Positions 11,359-22,835 of a stretch of 64,000 nt of DNA are shown piece after piece. Both the position numbers and the translations under genes were made by a program. Position 1 is the first letter of the stretch. Each line of letters starts with the position of its first letter. Under the pieces are notes generated by a model. It ran no database searches. It saw only the letters and a list, made by a program, of their open reading frames with translations, and was not told the DNA's origin. The stretch comes from Cryptomeria japonica (lineage: Eukaryota > Streptophyta > Pinopsida > Cupressales > Cupressaceae): the NCBI RefSeq assembly GCF_030272615.1, contig NC_081415.1, positions 417,106,757-417,170,756 of the forward strand. The letters run 5' to 3'.

Positions 11359-12540
11359 TACGAGCACATTGGGGTTGTTAAGTCGCAAGAGAGGTTTTCG
11401 AGACCATGGTCATTGATACCACGATTGAAACATGCAGACAAGGATATCATTGAGAGGTGTGGTCTATCCTCTTTGTTAGAGATGCCCCGGTATATCATTA
11501 ACCGGGGTTTATTGATAGCGTTGGCCAAGAGGTGGCATAGTGACACCAACACCTTCCATTTGGCGACAGGTGAGATCACAGTGACACCTGAGGATTGCTA
11601 CTAGATTCTGTGGATTCCCATGGTAGGTGCACTTTTACCGTATGAGTAGACATAGGAGGGCGGGACAGAGGCACTTCAATGGATTCTATAGGATGATACG
11701 GTTTGTGGATATGAGATCCCCTTGCAGGAGTTCATTGATTTAGATTATGCTCCTCTACCATCAGTGCTGGCAGGATTCATAGGTGGCTTCTTATGTCCTG
11801 ACCGTAGGTCAAAGGGACTGGAAGTATGATGGGGGTTGGTCCTGGAGGACATGGTGACATAGGGTTGTCGATTTGCACGGGGGTCGGCTATGTTGGCCCA
11901 CTTATACAAGGATCTGCATCAGGTGGTTTACTTGGGGTACAGTAGTTTATCCACTAGAGTTACACTACTATAGGTATGGGTGTGGGAGCATATTCCCATA
12001 GCCAGGCCACTCGCAGATAGAGATAGGCCTGCTAGGTGTGCTTATGCATACGAATATCAAGGGATAGTTGTCCAATGTAAGCTGGGCAAACTAGAGAATT
12101 GGAGGCGAGTGCTAGATGATATTGATACGATTGTTTGGACATCGTATATGGATTGTGAGGTATGGGCAAAGGATGGGATGGAGATGCCCTATGTCTACAT
12201 GTCTCGACTTCTGATAGGGCGGATGCCCTTTGTGATTGAGAGATTCCTGCAAAGCTGAGTGTTGCGATAGTATGGACGATAGCAGGGGGTTCCATAAGGA
12301 GCATGTTTGTATGCTCGACGGAGGTAGGATGTACCAGAGTGGGGACCCACTATTGATAGCATGGTGGCGGTTGAGGAGTTCTTTCACTTAGCCGACCAGA
12401 TATGGGACTACGCCTATCGGGTAGTGGATGTAGGGATGACAAAGGAGTTCACCACACTGTTTGTGGCACATGCAGTGGCTTGGATATCAGATCCAGCGGA
12501 GATGATTCCTGCTTTTGATGATGATGAGGATGAGTAGCCT
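11359..12540 (+). pseudogene. Plant mobile domain (PMD, MAIN-like) frame, antisense to B
   Basis: A single unshifted frame of about 394 codons, broken only by stops. Recognisable PMD features in order: IPRLKHADKDII; LAKRWHSDTNTFHL followed by GEITVTPEDCY; EFIDLDYAPLP; ENWRRVLDDIDTIVW; EMPYVYMSRLLIGRMPFVIE; FFHLADQIWDYAY. This is the pattern of the plant mobile domain family (MAIN/MAIL1-type; aminotransferase-like plant mobile domain), found both in host genes and inside plant transposable elements. In Arabidopsis MAIN and MAIL1 act in silencing and development; the role inside an element is unknown. From 11,602 on there are 13 in-frame stops: 10 TAG, 2 TGA, 1 TAA. Most sit where CAG, CGA or CAA would restore a sensible residue. 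Not translatable now. Confidence 0.85.
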
Positions 12541-13372
12541 GAGAGGCTAGGGAGACGGGGAGAGGATGGAGAGGAGCTTGATGAAAGAGGTGGCCAAGGT
12601 CGGTGAGGGGATAGAGGGAGAGGAGATAGAGGGAGGAGAGGAGACAAAGGTGGAGATCGGGAGAGGAGAGGAGATAGGGGCAGGATGGTGGTGACAGAGG
12701 GATTCAGGTGGAGAGAGTAGTGCGGCAAGCTATGGTGGATAGAGGGAGGGGAGGTTTGGCTATCAGATTTGGGGGTGAGGAGTGGGCAAGAGAGGTGATA
12801 GTGGCTGTGGGAGGGACAGACAAGTTTAGATGGTCGGCTCAGAGGAGGAGGTCAGATGTTTTACCCCCACCAGCATCGAGGACGGGGGAGGGAGGTACCA
12901 CTTCATAGGTGCCCATCCAGATGCAGATTCTGATGCACTAGGAGGACGTGCAGATTAGATCCCTGCAGTTATTAGTGTAGCATCTATAGACACAACTACT
13001 AGCACATCAGCGACATATTACACAGCTGAACACTAAGCGGGATATAGTTTTGGAGCGGTTGGGTTGAGATGAGGCTCAAGCAGAGACTTTGGAGAGAGCA
13101 GCGACGGGTGGCTCGATGAGAGATACCCTGAGAGAGGTGGCTTTGAGAGCCAAGGAGGTAGAGTACTACCAAAGGAAATATGAGGATGTGGTGCCCAAGG
13201 AGCACCAAGTTCTGAGTTTCACAACTTTGAGATCCAGTCGATCCAGGTAGACAGGGTCTAGGACAGAGAGCAGAGGCGTGACAGGACCACCTAGACAGGA
13301 TCTACTTGAGGATCTAGGTGCTAGGACATCTGCTGTGAGACCATCACCCTCAGGAGATAGTCATACCTGAGA
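12541..13372 (+). pseudogene. Arg-Gly-Asp-rich and coiled-coil-like tail of the PMD frame
   Basis: The PMD frame continues into a low-complexity segment with repeated GDRGR, RRGDKGGDRE and RGDRGR words (about 12,540-12,715), again with TAG and TGA stops. Beyond 12,720 the frame is less clear. One other frame near 13,080-13,220 reads as a charged, heptad-like stretch (VALRAKEVEYYQRKYEDV). Disordered basic tails and coiled coils after PMD domains are plausible, but I cannot define the original C-terminus. Confidence 0.45.
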
Positions 13373-13582
13373 GACGTTGTCTCCTTTTTATTTTGATCAT
13401 TTTCTTGTATTTGGCACATACATGACATATTTTGTACATTGATCATTTTTGAGATATATATGACACCATTTTCCTTGATCATCATGTGATGTGTTATGGA
13501 TGATGCTTTCTATGATGATGATGCAATGCTTAGATGTATGTGATTTGATATGCAATGAATATGATGTGTTAATGCATGATGT

Positions 13583-13882
13583 TGTGAGATGTATCTTGAA
13601 AATGAGATGTATGATATGATATGTTGTGAGATGTATCTTGAAAATGAGATGTATGATATGATATGCTATGAGATGTATCTTGAAAATGAGATGTATGATA
13701 TGATATGTTGTGAGATGTATCTTGAAAATGAGATGTATGATATGATATGCTGTGAGATGTATCTTGAAAATGAGATGTATGATATGATATGGTGTGAGAT
13801 GTATCTTGAAAATGAGATGTATGATATGATATGCTGTGAGATGTATCTTGAAAATGAGATGTATGATATTATATGCAACTAA
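13583..13882. repeat. 42-bp minisatellite, seven near-identical copies
   Basis: The unit contains GAGATGTATCTTGAAAATGA and then GATGTATGATATGATATG. The period of 42 bp is divisible by three, so both strands stay open (repeated YLENEMYDMI on +, FSRYISQHIISY on -). Those open frames have no start context or domain and are repeat artefacts. Copies differ by one or two bases, so the array expanded recently relative to the rest of B. Confidence 0.9.
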
Positions 13883-13962
13883 TTGTAAAATGATATGTAA
13901 CTAATTGTAAAATGATATGCAACTAATTGTAAAATGATATGCAACTAATTTGAGCATCCTCA
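13883..13962. repeat. Four tandem copies of a ~22-bp unit
   Basis: GATATGCAACTAATTGTAAA is repeated about four times directly after the 42-bp array and shares the GATATG word with it, so it probably arose by the same local slippage. Confidence 0.8.
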
Positions 13963-14927
13963 TTCTTCCGTTTGTCATCCCTGTATAGTCACGTGTTTTT
14001 GCTTTCTTTGTAGGTATCATCATTGAGCATTGATTTGTTGGGATATGTTGAAAATTTATACAAGCACAATGGTATAATTGAACCATAATGACCTGAGAAA
14101 AATTTACATGATTTTTTATTTTGCAAGATAGCACAAGCGTCAAGGTATAATTGAAATAGGACGACCTGAGTGCAGATTGCGTATAAACAGACAAGATTAA
14201 ACCATTTGTATGTGCAAAGTGGAATCATGTCTTCAGTGATATGCTTTGAATCATGTCTCGAGACAAGTATTTGTACAGTGCAAGTGATCGCCATGTAGAC
14301 AAAAAACTAAAAAAATATTGGAGTCCCCATGACTTTCTCTAGCTTGATGCATCATTTGAGAAAATATAAAGGATCCAATAGTTCACAAAAAAGTTCAAGG
14401 GCAAGAATAGTCAAAACTTTATGCAAGATGCAAACATTTGATACTTCATAAAATCATCCATCATGTGTTGTGAATCTTTTTAAGTGATCAATGTTTTGTT
14501 CCTGTGATTGTTGATTTGTTTGCTGGATATGATGCTCTGAGTTTGCTGCAAGTTTTGATGTTCTGAGGTTGCTGTAAGTTTTGGTTGAAGATGAAATTTT
14601 GATCAATGCTGCCCCTAGCCGAGTTTTCCTCTTAATGTGGATATGTACAGTGATTACCAAGCCATGGTGGGATACGGTGAAATGATATTTGGATAAACCA
14701 GGATAGTGACTACGCTAAGTATGTCCTGGATAATGCGATAAAATGTCGGGCGATGGTCAATAGTGCTTGACTGTGGATATAAAGGGCTCGTGAGTATAGA
14801 TAGATAGAGGAGCTATCCTCTCACAATAGTGCTTGTTGCCAGATTTTCACTGGTTGCTTTTATTGTGTCTTTTTATTTGCTTTTTCTTGATTTTTGATAT
14901 TTTTGACTTTTCCGTGCATTAGACTGC
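13963..14927 (-). other. Non-coding stretch between repeats and integrase end of B
   Basis: No conserved frame. A ~60-bp segment containing 'tataattgaa', 'gacctgag' and 'acaagc' occurs twice (near 14,068-14,110 and 14,140-14,180), suggesting an old local duplication. Confidence 0.45.
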
Positions 14928-15912
14928 TCAAGTGTAGTATTTCCTTAGATGGATGTTGTTAGCTGGTTCATCGAGCACGTCTCCTTCTGAAGTTGTTAGC
15001 TGATAAGCACCTGATCCATAGGTTGATATGATAACATAGGGACCTAACCAGTTAGGTTCAAATTTCCCTTTCTTTTCCCAATCTTGTTGATTTCTAGGAT
15101 TTTCCTTGAGTACTAGATCACCAATTTTAAAAATTATAGGATTGACCTTGTGGTTGTAGCTTTTGCACATGCGTTGCTGATATGCTTTGAGGTGAGTGTA
15201 GGCATGTTGGCATTTTTCATCTAGCAGTTCTAGCTCTTGTAGTTGGTTGACTCGATACTCTTCATCTAGAATGAGGCCTTTCAAAGAGACTCTGAGAGAT
15301 GGAATTTCTACCTCTAGGGGTAAAATTGCTTCTGATCCGTATACCAATGAATACAACGTAGCTCCCATAGGTGTGCGGATGCTAGTTCTATATGCCCAAA
15401 GTGCTGGATTGAGTTGTACGTGCCAATCTTTGCCTGCATCGTTCACTGTTTTCTTTAGGATTTTCAATATTGTTTTGTTGGATGCCTCGACCTGATCATT
15501 CACCTGTGGGTAGTAAGGTGTAGAGAAATGATGTTGTATCTTTAATCTTTCACATAGTTCTTGTACATCTTGGTTTTTGAAAGGTTGTCCATTATCTGTG
15601 ATGATGGAACTTGGAATGCCATATCTGCAGATTAGATAATTAAGGATAAAAGAGGCAATTTGTTTCCCAGTCACTGTGGTCATGGGGACTACTTCAATCC
15701 ATTTGGTAAAATATTTTGTTGTAGTAATAATGAACTTGTGTCCATTTGAAGATGAAGGATGAATTTTTCCGACTAAGTCTAGTCCCCACTGGCAAAAGGG
15801 CCAGGATGTTGTGAATGGTTACAGTTCTTGTGCTGGTGCATGTATAAGATTGCCATGGATTTGGCATTTAGGACACTTCTTTGCAAAATGATAAGAATCT
15901 TTTTCCATTGTC
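14928..15912 (-). pseudogene. Integrase core and C-terminus (element B)
   Basis: Open for 251 codons from 15,683 down to 14,928, with degraded continuation to about 15,912. Core motifs: IITDNGQPF (second catalytic Asp in TDNG), QVEASNK (catalytic Glu; NDQVEAS where NGQVEAS is typical), WAYRTSIRTPMGATLYSLVY, and the C-terminal KFEPNWLGPYVI module. The first catalytic Asp region lies in the broken part. The role would be insertion of the DNA copy. The last codons (HLRKYYT) are the end of pol. Stops at 15,684 and above inactivate it. Confidence 0.88.
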
Positions 15913-15914
15913 GG

Positions 15915-16824
15915 CTAGTAATATCCCATTCTTAAAAGTTTTTTAGCAAGAGTAGGACCACTTGAATGTGTGCCACAGATACCTTCATGAAGCTCTTGTA
16001 AAGTGGACTCAGATTCATTACGATCAAGGCAACAAAGAAGAGTACCATCTAGACCTCGACGGTACAAAGTATCAGCAGTGAGAGTATAACGGGCAGCTTG
16101 TCGGATAAAGTTGCATTTTTGGTTTTGAGATAGGTCAATGGGTAGGATATTGTTTTTACGATAGTCATATGTCGGTTTGTATAACGGAGAGTCAAAACTG
16201 GTCAAGGCATAGATAACATGGGATTCAGAATGGTCATAGGCTAGGGAGAATAGTTGCTCTACCAGAGACTCATAACGACTCTGTTGCTCTAGAATTTGTA
16301 GTAGTGAAGCAATAGTAGCCATTGCATCATCCGCTCTATTGTCCAACCTTGGTATTTGCTCGAAGGTGATGTGTACAAAATATTGTTTGAGATCATCCAC
16401 CATTCGTTTGTATGGTAGTAGCTTGTCATCCTTTGTCTGATAGTCATAGTTGATTTGATTGATGACTAGTTGTGAATCTCCGTAGACTTTTAATTCTGTG
16501 ATTCTCCATTCCATGACCATTTTGATGCCGGAACTTTTGAGAAGAAAAAACCACTATTAGACAAGCCTTCTCAATGAATGTATAATTGAGTTCATATCTG
16601 TTTAATGTCATGCTGATGTAATAGATAGCTTGTTCCTTGCCTTGTTGGTCTTCTTGTGCTAATAATGCCCCCAGTGATATATCTATTGTTGAAATGTAGA
16701 GAATGAGTGGCTTCCCTGCTATTGGTGGTACTAGAACTAGTGGGTTCATTAGATATTGCTTGATTTGATAGAATGATTTTGCACATTTGGCTTCCCATCT
16801 GAATGGTACATTTTTATGTAGCAA
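15915..16824 (-). pseudogene. RNase H and integrase zinc-binding region (element B)
   Basis: 16,444-16,824 holds the RT-RNase H junction (PFRWEAKCAKSFYQIK, then LILYISTIDISLGALLAQ). A frame change near 16,530 leads into RNase H (ELKVYGDSQLVINQI, then PRLDNRADDAMATIASL). It is followed by the integrase HHCC-type segment (LHEGICGTHSSGPTLAKKLL). All are in the usual Gypsy order RT, RNase H, IN. A +1/-1 shift at the junction and stops at both ends disable it. Confidence 0.85.
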
Positions 16825-16884
16825 ATGATTGAACGGTAGACTTTTATCTGCTAGTTGAGCAATGAATCGCTTGATTGACTGGAG

Positions 16885-17700
16885 TCATCCTTGTAGAGAT
16901 CTGAATTGGTTGATGTTCTTTGGTGGTGGCATCTCCATTATGGCTTGTACCTTTGTTGGATCCACTTCAATGCCCTTTGTTGAAATAATGTAGCCTAGTA
17001 ATTTGCCTGATGTTACCTTGAAGACACACTTCTTAGGGTTGAGCCTGACTTGGAATTTCTCTAATTTGTCAAAAATCTTTTCTAAGATGCTTAGATGTTT
17101 TGCCCGAGTAAATGATTTAGCTAGTAAATCATCCACATAGTCCTCCATGAAGGTATGCATCATGTCATGAAAGATTGTTGCCGTTGCTTGTTGATAAGTT
17201 GCCCCAACATTCTTTAAGCCAAATGGCATGACATTCCAACAATACGTTCCCCAAGGATAGGTAAATGTTATTCTATCTTGATCCTCTAGGGCTATCTTGA
17301 TTTGATTATAGCCTGAAAAATCATCCATTAGTGATAGCATTGCATGGCCTGCTCTGAGGTCGATAATTATGTTGATACTGGGCAAAGGAAAGTCATCCTT
17401 TGGATAGGCTTTGCTGACATCTCTAAAATTGATGCAAATCCTGATGCTGCCATCTGGTTTAGATACTGGTACGATGTTGGAAATCCATTCAGCATAGTCG
17501 ATAGGTTGAATAAATCCGACGTCTAATAGTTTCTTCAACTCAACTTTGACCATGAGTGCTACAAGTGGATTCATCTTTCTTAATTTTTTTTTGACTGGCT
17601 TGGCTCCTGGAGCAATGGACAAGTGATGCATGATTAACTATGGATCAATCCCGGGCATATCTACATATGATCAAGCAAAGTTGATTTTCTTTTCTTTGAA
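16885..17700 (-). pseudogene. Reverse transcriptase (element B)
   Basis: A 248-codon open stretch with canonical Gypsy RT order: LLDVGFIQPIDYAEWISNIV, KPDGSIRICINFRDVSKAYP, FPLPSIN, LMDDFSGYNQIKI, TYCWNVMPFGLKNVGATYQQ, MEDYVDDLL (catalytic YVDD), LNPKKCVFKVTSGKLLGYII. It ends at a stop after QFRSLQG. The ORF begins at an internal MHHLSIAPGAKPV; the fused linker upstream carries several stops. RT residues look intact, but the frame differs from the flanking gag-protease and integrase frames, so at least two indels have accumulated. Confidence 0.92.
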
Positions 17701-18836
17701 AAATTGGACAAACTCTGATTTTTCTTCCTTTGTCAAAGATTCTGCAAGGTGTATGTTTTTGTTTGCTTCTGTTGTACCAATGTTGATTGATTGAGTGGGC
17801 TCAATCAATATGGGTGATCACTCCTGATAATGTTCAGGAAGAGTGTCAAGTCTCCCATCTTTAGGTGCCTTAAAAAGGTTTTCACCTTCAGATGCGTCCT
17901 TTGTTTTTACTTTTTTGTGATCTAGTGCTGCCATTGACTAGTTTTCAACAATAGATCCTTTATTTTGTTCATTTTTGCGACTGAGAGACTTGGCACTCCC
18001 CTGATTGCAGATGTCGTTACTTTGTTCATTGGTAGAGTCTATTTCTGGGTAACAGTACACAAGTAATGGATAATGGATTCATCATTTGGGAAAATTGGTA
18101 TGTCATGATTTTCAGGTTCATCCCAGTCTATGAGGTCAGAAAAGATAAGTGGTAAAGAGTCATTAGGTGGATCAAGTTCAGTTGTTGTAAGTGTCAGGAT
18201 GGAGGTATCATCGTGGTTGGCCTATATATTAAATAAGTTAATGATTTTGTCGAGGTCTTCGATGGTATCATCTTCTATGTAGACTTGCTCGTAATGTCGC
18301 TGCTCATTTTCCTTGGCGTCATAGATATTTCGTGGACCAAATTCAAGTAGTCTAGGTTTTGTGCCGTGTTCTTCTTGAGAGATGGGTGTATGAGTGTCAT
18401 TTTCAGCAATATCTTCAGTAAAATTAGAACACCTACCCCATTCATAGTCATTTGAATTAGTCTCAGAGGTATTATCCCAGATTCTGGCAGTGCTATGGAC
18501 GAGTATGTTGTAGGGTGAAAACAAGTCTTTGATGATTGATACAAGTCTGATAGTTTTCTCTGATTCTGTGTCAGATCCTGCTTCCACTCTTTGCATTTGT
18601 TCATATACTGTCTCTCCTCAGGGAGGAATGATGTTATCAGGAGGTGATTCCTCTTTGTCAAACACTAGTTCTTGAACATGATATACTTTGGCAGTAGATG
18701 CTTCCTTCTTTTGATTGATGGGCTTCCCTTGATGTTGCTTTCTTTCTTGATATTCTCGTTCTTTACCTATTGTCTCTGCTGATTTAAATAGTGCTTCCTG
18801 CCATGAGTCCTCCTTGTATTTCTTCTTTTCTTTCCA
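17701..18836 (-). pseudogene. Acidic linker between protease region and RT (element B)
   Basis: Low-complexity polyprotein segment. The best open piece (18,222-18,596) is rich in Glu, Asp, Asn and Thr with no catalytic motif. Several stops. It corresponds to the lysine-rich linker of A at 4,775-5,450. Confidence 0.55.
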
Positions 18837-19610
18837 CTAAGGTTTTTGGTATTTTCTTTGTGTCTTCCTTGGTGCTAGAGTGTGTTCATAGCCCAATCTT
18901 GTTTTGTCTTTCCAGAATTGTGAAGGAGGATCTAATGGTTCTGTGACGCCTTCCTGATGCTTGCCGATAGGTCCTTTTCCATTGTATCCCATTTGTTGCA
19001 TGATTAAGTAGCCTTTTCCATACAGGTGTGTTGGTATAGCTACTTCCATAGTAGTTGCTCTGTCTTCTTCCTCATCCTTGTATAGCCAACTAAGGATGTC
19101 CTTTTCCTCTGATTCATGTGCTAGAGTGCCTAGTTGGATAAATTTTCCATCAAACTTGGTGATGGGTTGCGTTGCTTGATGAGTTGATGCTGTAGGTAAT
19201 CCATGAGATTTAGGCAATGCTAGTAAGTTGGCTAAACACAAGGGTTCTAAAGAGTATCCTCCTATGCCTTTCTCTTTGATTTTCATTTTCTGCTTTAAAT
19301 CCATAGATAGTGATTTAGACTTTTCTTGCTGAATAGTTGGTGTTGAGGAACTTTGTTTTTTTCTATTATGTGGAACCAAGCTGTCTTGGGCTGCCCCGAT
19401 AGCATTACAATGCTGAAATGGGTTATGATCCACTGATATAGAAATCTCTTGTCCATTGTAGGGGAACTTAACACACTGGTGATAAGTAGAAGGTACTGCT
19501 TGCATTTCATGTATGCAAGGTCGACCCAATAAGATATTATATGTGAGGTCTATGTCTAAGACTTGGCACATAGTGTCCTTTTGTATTGGTTCTACTTGAA
19601 TTGCCAACAT
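18837..19610 (-). pseudogene. Protease C-terminal half and G-patch-like domain (element B)
   Basis: Starts with the protease C-terminal half (DIDLTYNILLGRPCIHEM, then STYHQCVKFPYNG), continues through a basic linker, the acidic WLYKDEEEDR and the glycine-patterned QQMGYNGKGPIGKHQEG. G-patch domains bind RNA and occur in some retroviral and retrotransposon polyproteins; assignment here is by pattern only. One in-frame TAA (near 19,623) separates it from the protease N-terminal half, in the same frame. Confidence 0.75.
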
Positions 19611-19625
19611 TACTGTTCCTTTGGA

Positions 19626-20639
19626 TTATCTTTCTTCATCATCATATGCTTTGATAGTGATCTTTTTGCGTGGATCAATAGATTTCTCAGAGAAACCTAA
19701 TGCACAGATAAGTTTCAAGGTATAGATATTGAGTCCAACTCCTCCATCTATTAATACTCTTTTGACACGATGCTTGTAGACCAAGACTTCAATGTGGAGT
19801 GGAGTATTGTGTGGATGGATCAATGAGATATTATCATGCTCAGAAAAGGTAAGGTTATGAGGCCCTGTCATGTGAGCTACCATGACTTGGAATTTGTCAG
19901 CATCCAGATCTTGAGGTACATTCGTTTCCAATAGGGCTTGTTCATGCTTGTCTTTGATTGTGATGATGTTTACTTGATTGTCCTCAGCTGATATATGATT
20001 GATGGTGTTATTGTATATGTGATTGATCCAAGCTCCACGTGTATCATTTGAGGTTGAAGCTCCATCCTTGTTGTAGTTTGGAAGAGGATTCTTAAATGCT
20101 CCATGGTCACCATTTGTTTTGAGACCATCGACTGTTAAATTGCCTCTATCAATCATGTCTTGAACAATGTTTTTCAGTCTCATGCAATCATTTGTTTGAT
20201 GACCTTTGTTTCTATGAAAATCACAAAAGTGTGAGTCATTCCACCAAGGTGGTTTGATTTGTGGTTCAAAGTTGTTGATTGTTGGTAAGGAGATAATTTT
20301 GTTTGCCAGGAGTTCTCTAAATGTTGACTCCAGTGATTGCCCTAGTGGTGTGTAGACGCGTTTTGGAAAGTAGTTGTTGTTACCTCGTGAGTTTGTATTA
20401 GGTCCTCGATTGGTGTTATTGCTTTGGGTATTGTTTGTGTTGTTTGTGTTGAGATGATCTTGATTGGTAGTAGGTGCATAAGTGTTAGTACCTTGGTTAG
20501 CACCTTTTGGATTCTTTGTAGTTTGAGGATTTCCTGATAAAGCTAACACTGGTTGTTTGGACTTTGTATCATTAGGATCATTTCCTCCTTCATTTCCAGT
20601 GTTTTTGTTTCAGGTCCAGAACCTAGATTTGTCTAAGTT
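19626..20639 (-). pseudogene. Gag C-terminus, knuckle and protease active site (element B)
   Basis: A 307-codon open stretch plus a short in-frame extension past one TGA. An Asn/Thr-rich region (many NTN, NNT words) precedes the variant knuckle CDFHRNKGHQTNDC, then HKQ-rich linker and the protease motif VLIDGGVGLNIYTLKLI. The knuckle has the same C-x2-H-x4-H-x4-C spacing as A and E. The solo LTR inserted at 20,645 separates this from the gag core. Confidence 0.85.
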
Positions 20640-20644
20640 GTTAT

Positions 20645-21659
20645 TGTATACACCTAAAAATGGTTGATTAATTCCCCTTCTCAATTAATTGAATTCACAA
20701 GCAATTTAATTAATTTCTTTATTCATCTACTAGTAAATGAATCTAAATGATTTATTTATATAGTTCATCTCACATCCCCCTTTGATTAATTAATTCTAAA
20801 TTAATTAATGTCTCCCCATATTAATCAATTCTTCTAATCCCTAATTAAGATTAACAAACTCAAGTTTGTTGAGATTAATTACCCATTTTCCAATTATTTG
20901 AATTTATAAATTCAAATGAGCACATGGCTCCTAACTTTAACCACCTAACCTAACCCATTCAATCTAATCTTGGGTCTAACTAACCCTATCCTATCTTGCA
21001 CATTCTAACCTCCTTATCCTAACCTCTCATGGTGTGGATATTCTCTCATTGAGACACATGGCACTCTTGCCACATGTCTCCTCCCTTGGACACTTGCCCT
21101 CTCATGAGCAAGGCTCCTTGACACTTGTCACCACAGAGATGACAAGTGTCCCTTCCTCCAACCTCTTCTCCAACTTCCTCAATCTTAGCCCTTGATATCT
21201 TTAGATCAAATCTGGACCGTCGATTCCTGCCACCTCAGCTTTGGCCTTGGAATTCCTATAAATACCCCTCATTTTGGAGCAATAAGCATCCCATCTCATT
21301 TCATCTTATGCATTGTTACTATAGGCATTTTGCATTTCACTTATCTAGTAATTAGCTTTGGATTTATCATAGCATGTTCATCTAGGTTATTAAATCATGC
21401 ATTTCATATCATCTCCATAGTTAATCATGATCGATTAGCTACTCAACTCTTGAGTTGTCATTTTGGAGGTCATTGCTCCGCTGAGAGCCCATCAATCCAA
21501 CACTTCCAAGGTCCTCAAGAATAGAGGAAAATGGGACATTTCAAGGAAGGCTTATGGTTTGCATCTTTGATTTAGTTTTCAATTAAGCTTTCAATTATGT
21601 TTTTATTGTCTCATTATATGTGCATGCCTATTGTACTAACCACATTTTTAGCATTCACA
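20645..21659 (+). mobile_element. Solo LTR inserted in gag of element B
   Basis: 1,015 bp beginning TGTATACACC and ending GCATTCACA, flanked by identical GTTAT at 20,640-20,644 and 21,660-21,664. Gag of B is readable on both sides in the same frame class. No internal domain remains, so the element was reduced by recombination between its LTRs. A TATAAATA box (21,257-21,264) gives the + orientation. The start resembles the LTRs of A (TGTAGACACT) and B (TGTAGACGTA on its sense strand), so it is probably Gypsy. Confidence 0.93.
21257..21264 (+). promoter_or_regulatory. TATA box of the solo LTR
   Basis: TATAAATA in the context CCTATAAATACCCC, about 610 bp from the LTR start and 395 bp from its end. 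Confidence 0.65.
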
Positions 21660-21664
21660 GTTAT

Positions 21665-22835
21665 TGTTTTGGTTGTTGTAGTTGGATGAATTTGTCCCTT
21701 CTTTGAAAAATTTCAATGTTCCTTTCTTGACACATGCCTCTTCTACTTGGATGCCATTCTCAATCAATTTAGCAAAAAATTGTATGCATTAGAGTTTGAG
21801 TCTGTAACTCATCTCACTATTTAAATTGTCGATGAAAATTTCCATCTTTTCCTTCTTAGGCACATCTCAAGGATATCTTGAGACCATCCGTCGCCAACGT
21901 TGAAGAAACACCATGAATGTTTCATTGTTATTTTGTTTGGTATTGCAGACATCTAGCATGGTGATGGCATGTTGAATGTTGTAGGAAATTTGAGTTATTA
22001 ATTTGTTGACTAACTCATCGAAGGATCTGACAGGAGGTGTGATTTTGGATAACCATTCCATTGTTTGTCCTCCCAAGCTTCTTGGGAATAATCTCATTAA
22101 ATAGGTGTCATCATGGGCAAATTCTAGGCTCATGGTGCAGAATTTATGGACATGATCGCGGGGATCGCTTTTCCCATCATATTTGTCAAATTTGGGAACA
22201 TCTGAATTTGAGGGAAAAGGTACCATGTTTAATCGCCTGTCAAAAGGATAAGGACAAATTTCATTCAAGGTATATCATACTGTTGTCCCTTGTTGCATGT
22301 CTTGCATTTGTCTTTGCAACATTTGCATTTGTTGAGTGAGAGCAATCAAAGGCGCATTATTTTGTCGAGGGAAGAGTTATTCCCTTGCATTGTTTCTAGT
22401 TTGGAATGATGTGTGCAGTGGTATGTTTTGGTTAGGGATGTTTTGCTCAGGTAAATTCTGCTCAGGTATGTTTTGTTCTGGTAGATTTTGCTTAGGTAAG
22501 TTTTGCTCATGGTCACATGCTTCCTCCTCTCTTTGTCATTCTTGATAATCATAATGTCAAGACCTTGTTCTAAATATGTCAGTATTGAAGTCTGCAAGGA
22601 TTTTAACTTCGTTGCTTGTGAGCATAAGTAGGTATTTTTCCTTGTCATTTTCCATGAGTCTTTCCACAAGTTTTTGAAATGAAACGCTTTCTTGACACTC
22701 TTGGAGGAGTTCCTCATAAATTTCGGTGTCTTCTAGATTTGGACATTCGAAAGGATTTGATAATATTTGATCCATGCTGGACTCTGGTTGTGTTTCACTT
22801 TGTTTGTTTCGTTGAGAGCGAGTAACAGCTGGCAT
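21665..22835 (-). pseudogene. Gag N-terminus and core (element B)
   Basis: Starts MPAVTRSQRNKQSETQPESS (ATG at 22,835 downward), followed by an acidic helical segment (EELLQECQESVSFQKLVERL). The core at 21,867-22,268 reads CPYPFDRRLNMVPFPS, KFDKYDGKSDPRDHVHKF, YLMRLFPRSLGGQTMEW, FMVFLQRWRRM: a Retrotrans_gag domain. A Tyr/Leu/Ser/Lys repeat (TYLSKIYQNKTYLSRIYLSK) at about 22,430-22,520 lies between the two. Stops and the solo LTR break it. Confidence 0.85.

Noticed and set aside
12032-12728. Minus-strand frames opposite the PMD frame
   Set aside because: Antisense shadows; the Ser/Pro/Leu-rich one mirrors the Arg-Gly-Asp-rich coding strand.
13589-13882. 97-codon repeat protein on + and 70-codon partner on -
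   Set aside because: Both arise because the 42-bp satellite period is a multiple of three; no start context or domain.
13583-13962. CRISPR-like array
   Set aside because: Units are contiguous without unique spacers, and the sequence is clearly plant repeat DNA.
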